Positions 49,024-58,088 of a stretch of DNA of 64,000 bases are shown here, in pieces. This DNA is from Chengkuizengella sediminis. Its GTDB lineage: Bacteria; Bacillota; Bacilli; Paenibacillales; KCTC-33759. The stretch is from positions 1-64,000 of the forward strand of contig NZ_SIJC01000001.1 of assembly GCF_010078385.1 (NCBI RefSeq), written 5' to 3'. Positions within the stretch are counted from its first letter, which is position 1. Each line of letters opens with the position of its first letter. The notes below the pieces were generated by a model. The model was not told where the DNA came from. It saw nothing but the letters and a program-made list of their open reading frames with translations, and did no database searches. A program made the position numbers and the translations under genes.

Positions 49024-50622
49024 ATGAGCTTTGTGGGGAAAATGTTGAAATCAATACTAAAAAGGAAAAATAATGAACATAAATATGTAGATCGTAATGA
49101 TAGCAAATTTGAAAAATCCCTACTAAACTCTAACCTTCAACAAAATATTAGAAAATTCAAGTCTATGTTAGGTAATAGTACAGATTTAGAAATAAGACAG
49201 TTCCGTTTAGGGAAAAATGGTTCCTATCAAGTAGCTTTCATTTATACTGATGGTTTAGTTGATAGAGAAATTATCAATGATCTTTTAGAAACATTAATGG
49301 TTAACTTACGAAAAGTCGATGATCAAAATCCCATGGAGAAATCTTCAACGATATTAGAGTACTTAGAAAATTATGGAATTACTATAGGTGGGATAACGGG
49401 AGTAAACGATTTTGAGACTGCCTTTGATGCAATTCTTTCAGGGGACACGCTTTTACTTATTGATGGTTATAGTGAAGGTTACTACTTGGCGACGAATGGA
49501 TGGGAAGACAGAGGTGTAACAGAAGCAACATCTCAAACCGTCGTAAGAGGACCACATGACTCATTTACAGAAACATTAAGAACAAATACAGCTTTAATTA
49601 GGCGAAGGATAAAAAATCCAAATCTATGGTTGGAAACTAAGCAGATTGGAAAGAGAACAAGAACAGATGTAGCAATCATGTATATTAAAGACATTGCCGA
49701 AGATAAAGTTGTACAAGAAGTAAGAAACCGTTTGGAACGAATTGATATTGACGCCATACTTGAAAGTGGGTTTATAGAAGAACTAATTCAAGATGAGACA
49801 TTTACTCCATTTCCTACTATTTATAACAGTGAAAGACCTGATGTCATCACTGCAGGTCTTTTGGAAGGAAGAATTGCAATCTTTGTGGATGGAACTCCTT
49901 ACGTTTTGTTAGTTCCAGCTTTATTTATTCAATTTTTCCAGTCTCCAGAAGATTATTATTCCCGTGCAGATATAGCAACTGCCATTAGAATTTTGCGATT
50001 TTTTTGTTTTTTTATCACCTTGTTATTTCCTGCTCTTTATATTGGAATTACAACTTTTCATCAAGAGATGATTCCTACACAATTGTTAATCAGTTTGGCC
50101 GCGCAAAGGGAAGGAATACCTTTTCCTTCATTTGTAGAGGCTTTAATCATGGAAATTACTTTTGAGATTTTAAGAGAAGCAGGGATTCGTATGCCAAGGG
50201 CTGTAGGACAAGCTGTTTCTATAGTAGGTGCACTTGTCATTGGACAAGCAGCGGTAGAGGCAGGAATTATATCGGGTGTGATGGTTATTATCGTAGCGAT
50301 GACTGCAATCGCTAGTTTTGTTTTACCTACATACAATATGGCTATTTCTGTCAGGCTTCTACGTTTTGGATTCATGATACTTGCAGCTACATTCGGATTG
50401 TTTGGTATTATCGTTGGTCTCATCGCACTAGTTCTTCATTTGTGTAGTTTAAGATCATTTGGAGTTCCATATATGGCTCCTATGGCACCTTATAATGCTG
50501 CCAATCAGAAGGATAACTTAATACGATTCCCGATATGGGGGTTAATACAAAGACCGCACCTAATTAGTCAAAAAAATATAGTAAGGCAACATAATAATGT
50601 TTCTACAAAATCAAAAAAATAA
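49024..50622 (+). CDS. gerAA: GerAA-type germinant receptor subunit A
   Basis: 532 aa. N-terminal soluble domain with GDTLLLIDGYSEGYYLAT, VVRGPHDSFTETLRTN followed by TALIRRRIKNPNL (the family's GPxxxFxExxxxNxxLIRRRI), and SERPDVITAGLLEGRIAI; then membrane helices (ILRFFCFFITLLFPALYIG, GIRMPRAVGQAVSIVGAL). It is longer and closer to the common GerAA form than the copy at 46317. Forms the receptor complex with the GerAC and GerAB below. First structural receptor gene of the rightward operon (A-C-D-B order). Confidence 0.95.
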   Translation: MSFVGKMLKSILKRKNNEHKYVDRNDSKFEKSLLNSNLQQNIRKFKSMLGNSTDLEIRQFRLGKNGSYQVAFIYTDGLVDREIINDLLETLMVNLRKVDDQNPMEKSSTILEYLENYGITIGGITGVNDFETAFDAILSGDTLLLIDGYSEGYYLATNGWEDRGVTEATSQTVVRGPHDSFTETLRTNTALIRRRIKNPNLWLETKQIGKRTRTDVAIMYIKDIAEDKVVQEVRNRLERIDIDAILESGFIEELIQDETFTPFPTIYNSERPDVITAGLLEGRIAIFVDGTPYVLLVPALFIQFFQSPEDYYSRADIATAIRILRFFCFFITLLFPALYIGITTFHQEMIPTQLLISLAAQREGIPFPSFVEALIMEITFEILREAGIRMPRAVGQAVSIVGALVIGQAAVEAGIISGVMVIIVAMTAIASFVLPTYNMAISVRLLRFGFMILAATFGLFGIIVGLIALVLHLCSLRSFGVPYMAPMAPYNAANQKDNLIRFPIWGLIQRPHLISQKNIVRQHNNVSTKSKK

Positions 50623-50704
50623 GCTGAACTTACTTTCGCTTTAAACAGTCGACAAAAACCCCTTATTTCAGAGACGAGACGAAATGAAAGAAGTGAAATA
50701 AACC

Positions 50705-51919
50705 TTGATCAGAATAGCTAATTGTTCATTCATTATGATACTCTTGATTACTTCTTTGACGGGTTGTTGGAGTCGCAAAGAAATCCCAGAATTAGGTATT
50801 GTTTTAGGTATGGGTATCGATAAGACAGACGATGATAACTTCTTAGTTTCTTATCAAGTTGTTGATCCTGGAGAAAACACACCTAGACAAAGTAGTGGAA
50901 ACAGAACACCTGTATCGCTTTTTCAAGCAAAGGCAGATAATCTCTTTGAAGCTGCAAGGAGAGCTACCATGACAATCCCGCGCAAATTATATTTTTCACA
51001 TATACGTACTCTCATTATTGGTGAAGATCTTGCGAAGGAAGGAATTAAGAATGTGCTCGATTTTATGTCTAGGGATCATGAAATGCGTCCTGATTTCTTT
51101 GTTATGATAGCAAAGGGACATAAAGCTGAAGATATTCTGAAGGTTTTAACCCCATTAGAGAAGATCCCAGCTAATAATATGTTTGACTCATTACGAATGT
51201 CTGAACAGAACTGGGCACCAACGTACGGGTTACATTTAGATAAACTGATAAGTGAGGTGGTTACAGATGGAAATGAAGCAACTCTTTCAGGGATTCGAAT
51301 TGATGGAGAGATAGAGATCGCTGAGAAAAGATTAAATGTAGAAGAGATTGACTCTCCTGGTAAATTGGTCATTGAAGGAATCGGTGTGTTTAAAGGGGAC
51401 AAACTTATAGGCTGGTTTAACGAAGTCGAAAGCAAGGGTTTTAATTACATCATTGATAATGTTACATATACGGCAGGGCAGATAGAGTGTCCAAACGGTA
51501 ACGGAGATAAATTAGCTATTGAAATTAGCAGTGCAAAAACAAAGGTAAACGTAAAAGTGCAAGATGAAAAGCCTTTCTTCGATTTAGAGGTTAATATTTT
51601 AGGTAATATTGGTGAGGTAGCTTGCAAAATTGATTTGACTAAAACAGAGAATATTTATGCAGTAGAAAAGTTAGTTGGAGAGAAAGTCAAAAAACTCATG
51701 GAAGTAGCTATCACAAAGGCTCAAAAGGAATATAACTCTGACGTCTTTGCTTTTGGCGATACAGTGTATAGAACACATCCTAAAGCATGGAAGGAACTAT
51801 CTGGAAATTGGGATAAAGAATTTCCCAATCTAGATGTAAGCATAAAGACAAATGTGACACTTCGTTCAACAGGAACGCTTAATAATAGCTTTATCCAAAA
51901 GCTCCCCCTTGAAAAATAG
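50705..51919 (+). CDS. gerAC: Ger(x)C-family germinant receptor subunit C (lipoprotein)
   Basis: 404 aa with a TTG start and weak ribosome site. Lipobox LITSLTGC puts the lipid on Cys21, followed by the typical WSRKEIPELGIVLGMGIDKT. Further: ARRATMTIPRKLYFSHIRTLI, GLHLDKLISEV and the end DVFAFGDTVYRTHPKAWKEL plus NWDKEFPNLDVSIKT, the canonical GerAC C-terminus. It sits between the A and B genes, unlike the A-B-C order in the leftward operon. Confidence 0.95.
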   Translation: MIRIANCSFIMILLITSLTGCWSRKEIPELGIVLGMGIDKTDDDNFLVSYQVVDPGENTPRQSSGNRTPVSLFQAKADNLFEAARRATMTIPRKLYFSHIRTLIIGEDLAKEGIKNVLDFMSRDHEMRPDFFVMIAKGHKAEDILKVLTPLEKIPANNMFDSLRMSEQNWAPTYGLHLDKLISEVVTDGNEATLSGIRIDGEIEIAEKRLNVEEIDSPGKLVIEGIGVFKGDKLIGWFNEVESKGFNYIIDNVTYTAGQIECPNGNGDKLAIEISSAKTKVNVKVQDEKPFFDLEVNILGNIGEVACKIDLTKTENIYAVEKLVGEKVKKLMEVAITKAQKEYNSDVFAFGDTVYRTHPKAWKELSGNWDKEFPNLDVSIKTNVTLRSTGTLNNSFIQKLPLEK

Positions 51920-51972
51920 ATGTGTACTTCTACGAGGATGGAAATATGTATGCTAAAGGAGATGGCTAAAAG

Positions 51973-52203
51973 TTGAAAGTAGTAGGAATCATTATTGTTG
52001 CAGCACTTATTGCATACTTTGAAATTTCACCTATGGCAAACAAAAAAGAAATAAAGGATTTATGGGTTTTTTCCTTTCTGTTATTGATAGGAACTGTTTT
52101 AAGTATCATGCTAGCCATTGGAGTACCAATTCCGAACCCCTTAGATGGAGTGACAAAGGTGTTGAAACCAGTCACTAATTTCATTCTAGGATTATTGGAG
52201 TAA
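51973..52203 (+). CDS. Small two-helix germinant receptor accessory (D-type) subunit
   Basis: 76 aa, TTG start with AAAGGAG 11 bp upstream. Two membrane helices (about 1-15 and 28-50) around KKEIKDLWVFSFLLLIG, and a C-terminal VTKVLKPVTNFILGLLE. Small two-helix proteins encoded within or beside GerA operons are known as D subunits and modulate germination. The size, membrane plan and position between gerAC and gerAB fit this. The leftward operon lacks one. Confidence 0.75.
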   Translation: MKVVGIIIVAALIAYFEISPMANKKEIKDLWVFSFLLLIGTVLSIMLAIGVPIPNPLDGVTKVLKPVTNFILGLLE

Positions 52204-52265
52204 TTTCATCCATTCATTACTCTCAGTTACAAAAGATGTAAAGAAAGTTAGGAAAGGTGAAAATA

Positions 52266-53369
52266 ATGCTGGAGCAAGGTAAGATTTCGAATAGACAATT
52301 AACAATTTTAATTGTTCAATTCATTATAGGAAGTAAAATTTTGTTTGTTCCAGCTTCTCTAGCAGCAGATTCAGAACAAGATGTTTGGATATCTGGATTG
52401 ATTGCTATTGTAGTAGGTGTGCTTGTGGCTTGGTTTTATGCTCATCTTGCACTCCAGTTCAAAAATCAAGGTATCTTACAGTATAGTGAAGCAGTATTAG
52501 GAAAATGGTTAGGTAAGCTTGTAACTATTGTTTTATGTTTGTATTTTTTAATTATTGCAGCTTTTCTAGTTAGAGATATAGCAGATTTCATGACGATTCA
52601 AATCATTCCTGGTACACCTATCCTCGCAATTATGATTGTTTTCATGATAGTAACAATTATTGGTGTTAGGCTAGGTTTAGAAGTGCTTAGTAGAGCAGCT
52701 GAGATATTTAATCCCTGGGTTATTTTATTATTATTATTATTATTAGTTTCTGTCTCTACTCAAATTGAATGGAAGAATATACTTCCAGTTTTTGACCATC
52801 AAATGAAACATATTATGAAGTCATCCCTCACCTTTATCACATTCCCATACTTAGAAATGATTATCTTTCTACAGATCCTCCCATATGTAAACAAACCTTC
52901 ACTTGTAAAAAGAAGCATGATTGTGGGAACGATTCTTGGAGGAGGTATGTTAGTTGTAGTTACTCTTTTTTGTGTCTTGATTTTAGGAGTTGATAGTACG
53001 ACACGTCATATATATCCAACGTATGCCCTAGCTAAAAAAATTACGATTGGAGAATTTATTAGCCGGATTGAAGTCATCGTTGCCGGAGTATGGTTTCTTA
53101 CTATATTCATAAAATTATCTCTCTGTTTATATTTCATAGCAGCTTCCATCATGCAATTATTTGCATTAAAAAATTACAAACCCCTCACTTTACCAATCGG
53201 TATTATTCTCATTTGTCTTGCTATTTTACTTGTACCCAATATGACCTACTTAATCACTTTTGACGCAACAACATGGATCCCTATTGCTATTATCGTTGGT
53301 TTTATCCTTCCGCTTATTATTTATATCGTGCATAAACTAAAATTAGCTACAAGCGGTAAGAAAACATAA
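52266..53369 (+). CDS. gerAB: GerAB-type endospore germination permease
   Basis: 367 aa from ATG 52266 (AAAGGTGA 5 bp upstream; GTG 52257 lies inside that site). About ten membrane helices: starts KISNRQLTILIVQFIIGSK, then FVPASLAADSEQDVWISGLI, ALQFKNQGILQYSEAVLGKW, the helix pair around IVTIIGVRLGLEVLSRAAE, and the end KLKLATSGKK. Presumed ligand-binding subunit of the second receptor. Last gene of the rightward operon. Confidence 0.93.
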   Translation: MLEQGKISNRQLTILIVQFIIGSKILFVPASLAADSEQDVWISGLIAIVVGVLVAWFYAHLALQFKNQGILQYSEAVLGKWLGKLVTIVLCLYFLIIAAFLVRDIADFMTIQIIPGTPILAIMIVFMIVTIIGVRLGLEVLSRAAEIFNPWVILLLLLLLVSVSTQIEWKNILPVFDHQMKHIMKSSLTFITFPYLEMIIFLQILPYVNKPSLVKRSMIVGTILGGGMLVVVTLFCVLILGVDSTTRHIYPTYALAKKITIGEFISRIEVIVAGVWFLTIFIKLSLCLYFIAASIMQLFALKNYKPLTLPIGIILICLAILLVPNMTYLITFDATTWIPIAIIVGFILPLIIYIVHKLKLATSGKKT

Positions 53370-53514
53370 CAAGTTACCCAAATGATAATCACCCCTATAT
53401 CCCTTCATTAAACTAAAGCGTTTTGTCTTTGCAGTACATTCTTGAGAAGAACACCATAATTTACTATTATTAAATTGTGAATAATTAAATACTTTTAATA
53501 ATGGGGGATTTTCA

Positions 53515-54627
53515 ATGGAGAAACAAGTACTGGAAAGTCAAGATCTTGAACAGTTTTTCCCTGTAAGTAACGTAGATTATATTGAATTTTATGTAGGGAA
53601 CGCAAAACAGGCATGTCACTATTTTTGTAAAACATTTGGTTTTCAGCCAATTGCTTATTCTGGATTAGAAACAGGTAATCGAGAAACGGTATCATATGTT
53701 ATACAACAAAATAATATTCGCTATATTCTAACTGGATCATTAAATGAAACAAGTCATGTTACTTCGTTTGTTAAAAAACATGGTGATGGAGCTAAAGACG
53801 TAGCTTTAGTCGTTGAAAATGTTGAAAGCGCTTATATTGAAGCAGTTAAACGTGGTGCCATTGAAATTTTACCTCCAACAACAATGAAAGATGATAATGG
53901 ATCAATAAAAAAGGCGATTATCGGTACTTACGGTGACACAATTCATAGTTTAATCGAGCGCACCAACTATAATGGAACGTTTTTGCCAGGTTATGAACCA
54001 ATTAGCATGAACATTCCATTTGAAAGTACAGGTTTAGTAGCTGTTGATCATGTAGTAGGAAACGTAGAAGAAATGGATGAATGGGTTAGTTATTATGAGA
54101 ATGTCATGGGATTTAAACAGCTCCTTCATTTTGATGATGACGATATTAGTACAGAATATTCTGCACTCATGTCAAAAGTGATGACGAATGGCGGTAGAAT
54201 AAAATTCCCAATTAATGAACCTGCCGAAGGGAAGCGAAAGTCACAAATACAAGAATATTTAGAATTTAATAATGGGGCAGGTGTTCAACATATTGCTCTA
54301 TTAACGGAAGATATTATAAAAACGGTTTCATTATTAAGAAAAAATGGTGTAGAATTTTTAGACACTCCTGATTCGTATTATGATATGTTATCTGAGCGCG
54401 TTGGGAAAATTGATGAAGAAGTAGAAAAGCTTAAGAAATTAAAAATATTAGTTGATCGTGATGATGAAGGATATTTACTACAAATTTTTACAAAACCAAT
54501 TGTAGATCGTCCTACATTGTTTATTGAGATCATTCAACGAAAAGGTGCTAAAGGTTTTGGTGAAGGTAATTTTAAAGCATTGTTTGAATCGATTGAACGT
54601 GAGCAAGCGAGAAGAGGTAATTTGTAG
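53515..54627 (+). CDS. hppD: 4-hydroxyphenylpyruvate dioxygenase
   Basis: 370 aa with two vicinal-oxygen-chelate domains. Iron ligands in the second: His179 (VAVDHVVGNV), His259 (GVQHIALLTEDI) and Glu338 (LFIEIIQRKG). The C-terminal helix GAKGFGEGNFKALFESIE gates the active site. It converts 4-hydroxyphenylpyruvate and O2 to homogentisate and CO2. First gene of a four-gene tyrosine-degradation cluster. After the stop, an imperfect hairpin (GGTACCCC...CGGGGACC, 54627-54685) separates it from the next gene, so the first gene may be expressed at a different level. GGGGGAT is upstream. Confidence 0.95.
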   Translation: MEKQVLESQDLEQFFPVSNVDYIEFYVGNAKQACHYFCKTFGFQPIAYSGLETGNRETVSYVIQQNNIRYILTGSLNETSHVTSFVKKHGDGAKDVALVVENVESAYIEAVKRGAIEILPPTTMKDDNGSIKKAIIGTYGDTIHSLIERTNYNGTFLPGYEPISMNIPFESTGLVAVDHVVGNVEEMDEWVSYYENVMGFKQLLHFDDDDISTEYSALMSKVMTNGGRIKFPINEPAEGKRKSQIQEYLEFNNGAGVQHIALLTEDIIKTVSLLRKNGVEFLDTPDSYYDMLSERVGKIDEEVEKLKKLKILVDRDDEGYLLQIFTKPIVDRPTLFIEIIQRKGAKGFGEGNFKALFESIEREQARRGNL

Positions 54628-54756
54628 GTACCCCAAAAAGTGAACGATATTCAAAGGTGCATATACCGACTACTTTTCGGGGACCCCGGTAACCATAAAA
54701 CGAACGATTATTTTTGACCGTTCAATTTTTAGACAATAATATGGAGGTGATTCTTT

Positions 54757-55383
54757 TTGATTGTTGAACCCAGTACCGTTCCCTGGCAAGATGCTTATAA
54801 GTTATTAATTGGTTCAGTCTTACCCCGCCCAATTGCATTTGTTTCTACCGTTGATCATGAGGGTCGTGCAAACCTCGCACCATTTAGTTTTTTTACATGT
54901 ATAAGCGCTGATCCGATGCTCATTTGTTTTGCTCCTATGGTTCGAGGTAGTGATGGAGCTAAAAAGGATACGCTAAAAAATATTGAAGCAACTGAGCAGT
55001 TCATCATAAATATTGTAAGTGAAGATATCATTAATCAAGTGAATGAATGTGCAACAGAATATCCAAATGAGGTAGATGAATTTATTGTTTCTGGGTTAAA
55101 AAAAGAAGCTGGACACAAAGTTGATGTACCTAGAGTGAAGGAAAGCCAAGTTCATCTCGAATGCACATTATATGAATTACACCATTATGGATCTCATCCT
55201 GGTTCAGGTAGCTTAGTCGTTGGCAAGGTTGAACTTATAAATGTCGCAGATCACTTATATGAAGATGGGAAAATAAATACTAGTAAATTAAATCCTATTG
55301 GAAGGTTAGCTGGTCAATCATATACAAGAGCGATAAGTGACACTTTTATTTTAAATAGAAAAAAAAGTGGTGATTCAAAGTGA
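54757..55383 (+). CDS. Flavin reductase-like FMN-binding protein
   Basis: 208 aa, TTG start with TGGAGGTGA upstream. Flavin-reductase-like split barrel: LIGSVLPRPIAFVSTVDHEGRAN in the first strands, LAPFSFFTCISADPML, KDTLKNIEATEQFIINIV, and FVSTVD typical of the DIM6/NTAB group. It probably binds FMN. Its reaction in the pathway is not established; similar genes often accompany hppD/hmgA in Bacilli. The next gene starts with a 4-bp overlap (GTGA), so translation is coupled. Confidence 0.85.
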   Translation: MIVEPSTVPWQDAYKLLIGSVLPRPIAFVSTVDHEGRANLAPFSFFTCISADPMLICFAPMVRGSDGAKKDTLKNIEATEQFIINIVSEDIINQVNECATEYPNEVDEFIVSGLKKEAGHKVDVPRVKESQVHLECTLYELHHYGSHPGSGSLVVGKVELINVADHLYEDGKINTSKLNPIGRLAGQSYTRAISDTFILNRKKSGDSK

Positions 55384-56288
55384 GATATGTCACCTTTCGT
55401 ACAGAAACAGGAGATATGCGAGCTGGGTGGTTAAATGAGGACAAAGTCATTGACATGAATATTGCTAGTAATTGGAAACTTCCAAATGATTTACTTACTT
55501 TTATTGATAAATATGACACATATTATACTCTATTAGAGGATATACAAGCTCATGAGGAATCTATTTATGCATTAGATAATGTTAGACTTTGTGCCCCGTT
55601 ACCAAATCCCCCAAGTGTACGTGACTTTTATGCATTTGAAGAACATGTAAAAACGGCGCGAGGTAAACGTGGTTTGACTGTTATTCCTGAATGGTATGAG
55701 ATGCCAGTATTTTACTTTACAAACCACAGAGCAATAACAGGACCTGAAGAATCGATAGAAAAACCGAAGAACTGCTCCTGTTTAGATTTTGAGCTTGAAC
55801 TTGCTTGTGTAATAGGTAAAAAAGGGAGAAACATTACAGTCGAACAAGCAGAAGAGTATATTTTTGGTTATACAATCATGAACGATTGGAGTGCACGTGA
55901 CATCCAGGCGAAGGAAATGAAGGTAGGTCTAGGTCCTGCAAAAGGTAAAGACTTTGCCACCTCAATCGGTCCATTTATAGCTACTGCAGATGAACTAGAG
56001 CAATATAAGGTTGGAGATCGTTATCAATTAGAAATGACTGCGTCGGTAAATGGTACGCCATTATCTAAAGGAAATTTCCAGAGTATATATTACTCCTTTG
56101 CAGAAATGATCGAACGTGCTTCTCAAAATGTAACATTGTATCCTGGTGATATCATTGGCTCAGGTACAGTAGGAAGTGGATGTATATTAGAGTTAGGAAC
56201 TGATATACACCGGTGGTTGGAACCGGGTGATGTGGTTGAACTTGAAATTACAGGGCTTGGAGTATTGCGAAATAAAATAGTTGAGTAA
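55380..56288 (+). CDS. Fumarylacetoacetate hydrolase-family protein
   Basis: 302 aa, GTG start overlapping the preceding stop by 4 bp. FAH motifs: FYFTNHRAITGPEE, LDFELELACVIGKKGRNI (metal-binding ExE pattern), GYTIMNDWSARDIQ, GPAKGKDFATSIGPFIAT and the end GDIIGSGTVGSGCILELG. It should hydrolyse fumarylacetoacetate (or maleylacetoacetate directly) to acetoacetate and fumarate. No maleylacetoacetate isomerase gene is in the cluster, which matters for which isomer it uses. Confidence 0.92.
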   Translation: MRYVTFRTETGDMRAGWLNEDKVIDMNIASNWKLPNDLLTFIDKYDTYYTLLEDIQAHEESIYALDNVRLCAPLPNPPSVRDFYAFEEHVKTARGKRGLTVIPEWYEMPVFYFTNHRAITGPEESIEKPKNCSCLDFELELACVIGKKGRNITVEQAEEYIFGYTIMNDWSARDIQAKEMKVGLGPAKGKDFATSIGPFIATADELEQYKVGDRYQLEMTASVNGTPLSKGNFQSIYYSFAEMIERASQNVTLYPGDIIGSGTVGSGCILELGTDIHRWLEPGDVVELEITGLGVLRNKIVE

Positions 56289-56302
56289 GGGAGAGGGGTA
56301 CA

Positions 56303-57454
56303 TTGTACTACCGTCAAATGGGCTCGATTCCAAAGAAACGTCATACACAATTCAAAAAAGAAGATAACTCACTTTTTCGAGAGCAAGTAATGGGTACGAA
56401 AGGTTTTTCAGGAACACAATCCATTTTATATCACTACAATATGCCTACTATAGTAAAGGAATCTAAAATTTATCCAATAAATAAAATAAAGTATGAGGAA
56501 GACACTCCATTAAAACACAGACATTTGTTAACAGAAAAGTGTGGAAAGAATAAAGATGCTGTATTAGGTCGGGAATATATGTTAGGAAACGATGATTTAG
56601 TTATTGGAGTGGTCAAACCTACAGAAGAAATGGAATACTATTATCGAAATGGTGATGGTGACGAGTTATTATTTGTACATCATGGATCAGGAAAAATTGA
56701 AACGATATTTGGCAGTATTTTATACAATGAAGGGGATTATATCGTTATACCCATAGGGACGATTTATCGTATTCTACCAGACACTAGCAAACAACAAACA
56801 CTTCTCATCGTTGAAGCAAACAGTCAAATAACCACCCCTAGAAGATATCGGAATGAATATGGGCAATTGCTTGAACATAGTCCATTTTGTGAGCGAGATA
56901 TCCACGGACCTGAAATATTAGAAACATATGATCAGGCGGGAGAGTATAATGTTTTAACGAAATCAAGAGGAATGATGACTGATCATACGTTTATTCATCA
57001 TCCACTTGATGTAATTGGTTGGGATGGATATTTATATCCTTGGAAATTTAGTATTCATGACTTTGAACCCATTACGGGACGTATTCACCAACCACCGCCA
57101 GTACACCAAACTTTTGAAGGTCATAATTTTGTTATTTGCTCCTTTGTACCTAGACTTTATGATTATCATCCTGATGCTATTCCAGCACCTTACTATCATA
57201 GCAATGTAAACAGCGATGAGGTTCTATATTATGTTGATGGTAATTTTATGAGTCGTAAAGGAGTAACTGAAGGTTCGATAACTCTTCATCCTAGTGGTAT
57301 CCCACATGGACCCCATCCTGGAAAAATAGAGGGTAGCATTGGCAAAAAAGAAACAGCAGAACTTGCTGTCATGATTGATACATTTAAACCATTAAAGGTT
57401 GTATCTGAAGCAATACGGATTGAAGATCATGAATACATGTCAAGTTGGATGTAA
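56303..57454 (+). CDS. hmgA: Homogentisate 1,2-dioxygenase
   Basis: 383 aa, TTG start with GGGAGAGGGG upstream. Cupin protein of the HmgA type: N-terminal QMGSIPKKRHTQF, DELLFVHHGSGKIETIFGSI, the core WDGYLYPWKFSIHDFEPITG, and iron-site PPPVHQTFEG, YYHSNVNSDEVLYYV and ITLHPSGIPHGPHPG. It opens the ring of homogentisate to maleylacetoacetate. Shorter than the roughly 430-aa proteobacterial enzymes but in the range of Bacillus forms. Last gene of the cluster, ended by a strong terminator. Confidence 0.93.
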   Translation: MYYRQMGSIPKKRHTQFKKEDNSLFREQVMGTKGFSGTQSILYHYNMPTIVKESKIYPINKIKYEEDTPLKHRHLLTEKCGKNKDAVLGREYMLGNDDLVIGVVKPTEEMEYYYRNGDGDELLFVHHGSGKIETIFGSILYNEGDYIVIPIGTIYRILPDTSKQQTLLIVEANSQITTPRRYRNEYGQLLEHSPFCERDIHGPEILETYDQAGEYNVLTKSRGMMTDHTFIHHPLDVIGWDGYLYPWKFSIHDFEPITGRIHQPPPVHQTFEGHNFVICSFVPRLYDYHPDAIPAPYYHSNVNSDEVLYYVDGNFMSRKGVTEGSITLHPSGIPHGPHPGKIEGSIGKKETAELAVMIDTFKPLKVVSEAIRIEDHEYMSSWM

Positions 57455-57481
57455 AAGAATTTATTTTAAATATTATATCAA

Positions 57482-57524
57482 AATTAAAAGCATAAGCGCA
57501 TTTTGCTTATGCTTTTAATTTTGC
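57482..57524 (+). terminator. Terminator after hmgA
   Basis: AATTAAAAGCATAAGC / GCTTATGCTTTTAATT, 16-bp stem, then TTGCTT. Confidence 0.85.
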
Positions 57525-57576
57525 TTGAATTCATACATATAAGAATCCTTAATGAACATACAGACTTCACTAAAAA

Positions 57577-57625
57577 ACCCCCTATTGATAGACTTATTTA
57601 CTTTACGTGTCTAATCAATAGGGTA
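57577..57625 (-). terminator. Terminator of the small exported-protein gene
   Basis: On the minus strand CCCTATTGATTAGAC pairs with GTCTATCAATAGGG (one bulge) and is followed by GGTTTTTTAG. Confidence 0.8.
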
Positions 57626-57635
57626 CTACTTTGAT

Positions 57636-57863
57636 CTATCTATTCATATATTCTTCTCTATTTGAATCTCCATATCCATGACAATCGTTGTACATATCCT
57701 CTAGTTGTTCATCTGACCAATTTGGGTGCATTTGTTTCATAAAGGGAAGCATTTCATCAAAATTAAATATACTAATTTCTTGATCAGTTCCGTGAGCGTA
57801 TACTGCAGTTCCAACGGTAAATAACATGATTACAACCAATAAAGATATCCATTTTTTTTTCAT
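57636..57863 (-). CDS. Small exported protein, unknown
   Basis: 75 aa from ATG 57863 (GAGGTG 6-10 bp upstream; GTG 57872 is part of that site). Signal peptide MKKKWISLLVVIMLFTVGTAVYA, then a short acidic mature part with NFDEMLPFMKQMHPNWSDEQ and LEDMYNDCHGYGDSN. The DEQLEDMYNDCHG run resembles small Bacillus exported proteins of unknown role. It stands alone with its own terminator. Confidence 0.7.
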   Translation of the reverse strand: MKKKWISLLVVIMLFTVGTAVYAHGTDQEISIFNFDEMLPFMKQMHPNWSDEQLEDMYNDCHGYGDSNREEYMNR

Positions 57864-58003
57864 TTTCAACACCTCACATCGTATTTATACTTATAATTTA
57901 ACAAACAAATGTGCAGATTCTATGAGGAAAAATTGATGAAAATTTGAATGATTTGAAAAAAGTTTTTAAAGCGATACTTTTGTACTTTTTTAAGTGGATA
58001 AAG

Positions 58004-58032
58004 TTGACAATAAAATAAACTTAGTGTACTAT
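58004..58032 (+). promoter_or_regulatory. Promoter and possible operator of the YtrA-type operon
   Basis: TTGACA (58004-58009), 17 bp, TACTAT (58027-58032). A dyad TTAGTG (58021-58026) / CACTAA (58043-58048) spans the -10 and start, a likely site for the GntR-type repressor encoded in the operon. Confidence 0.7.
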
Positions 58033-58088
58033 GTAACTAGATCACTAAAACAATAAAACACATTAATACATGTTTGAGGAGGATTTAT

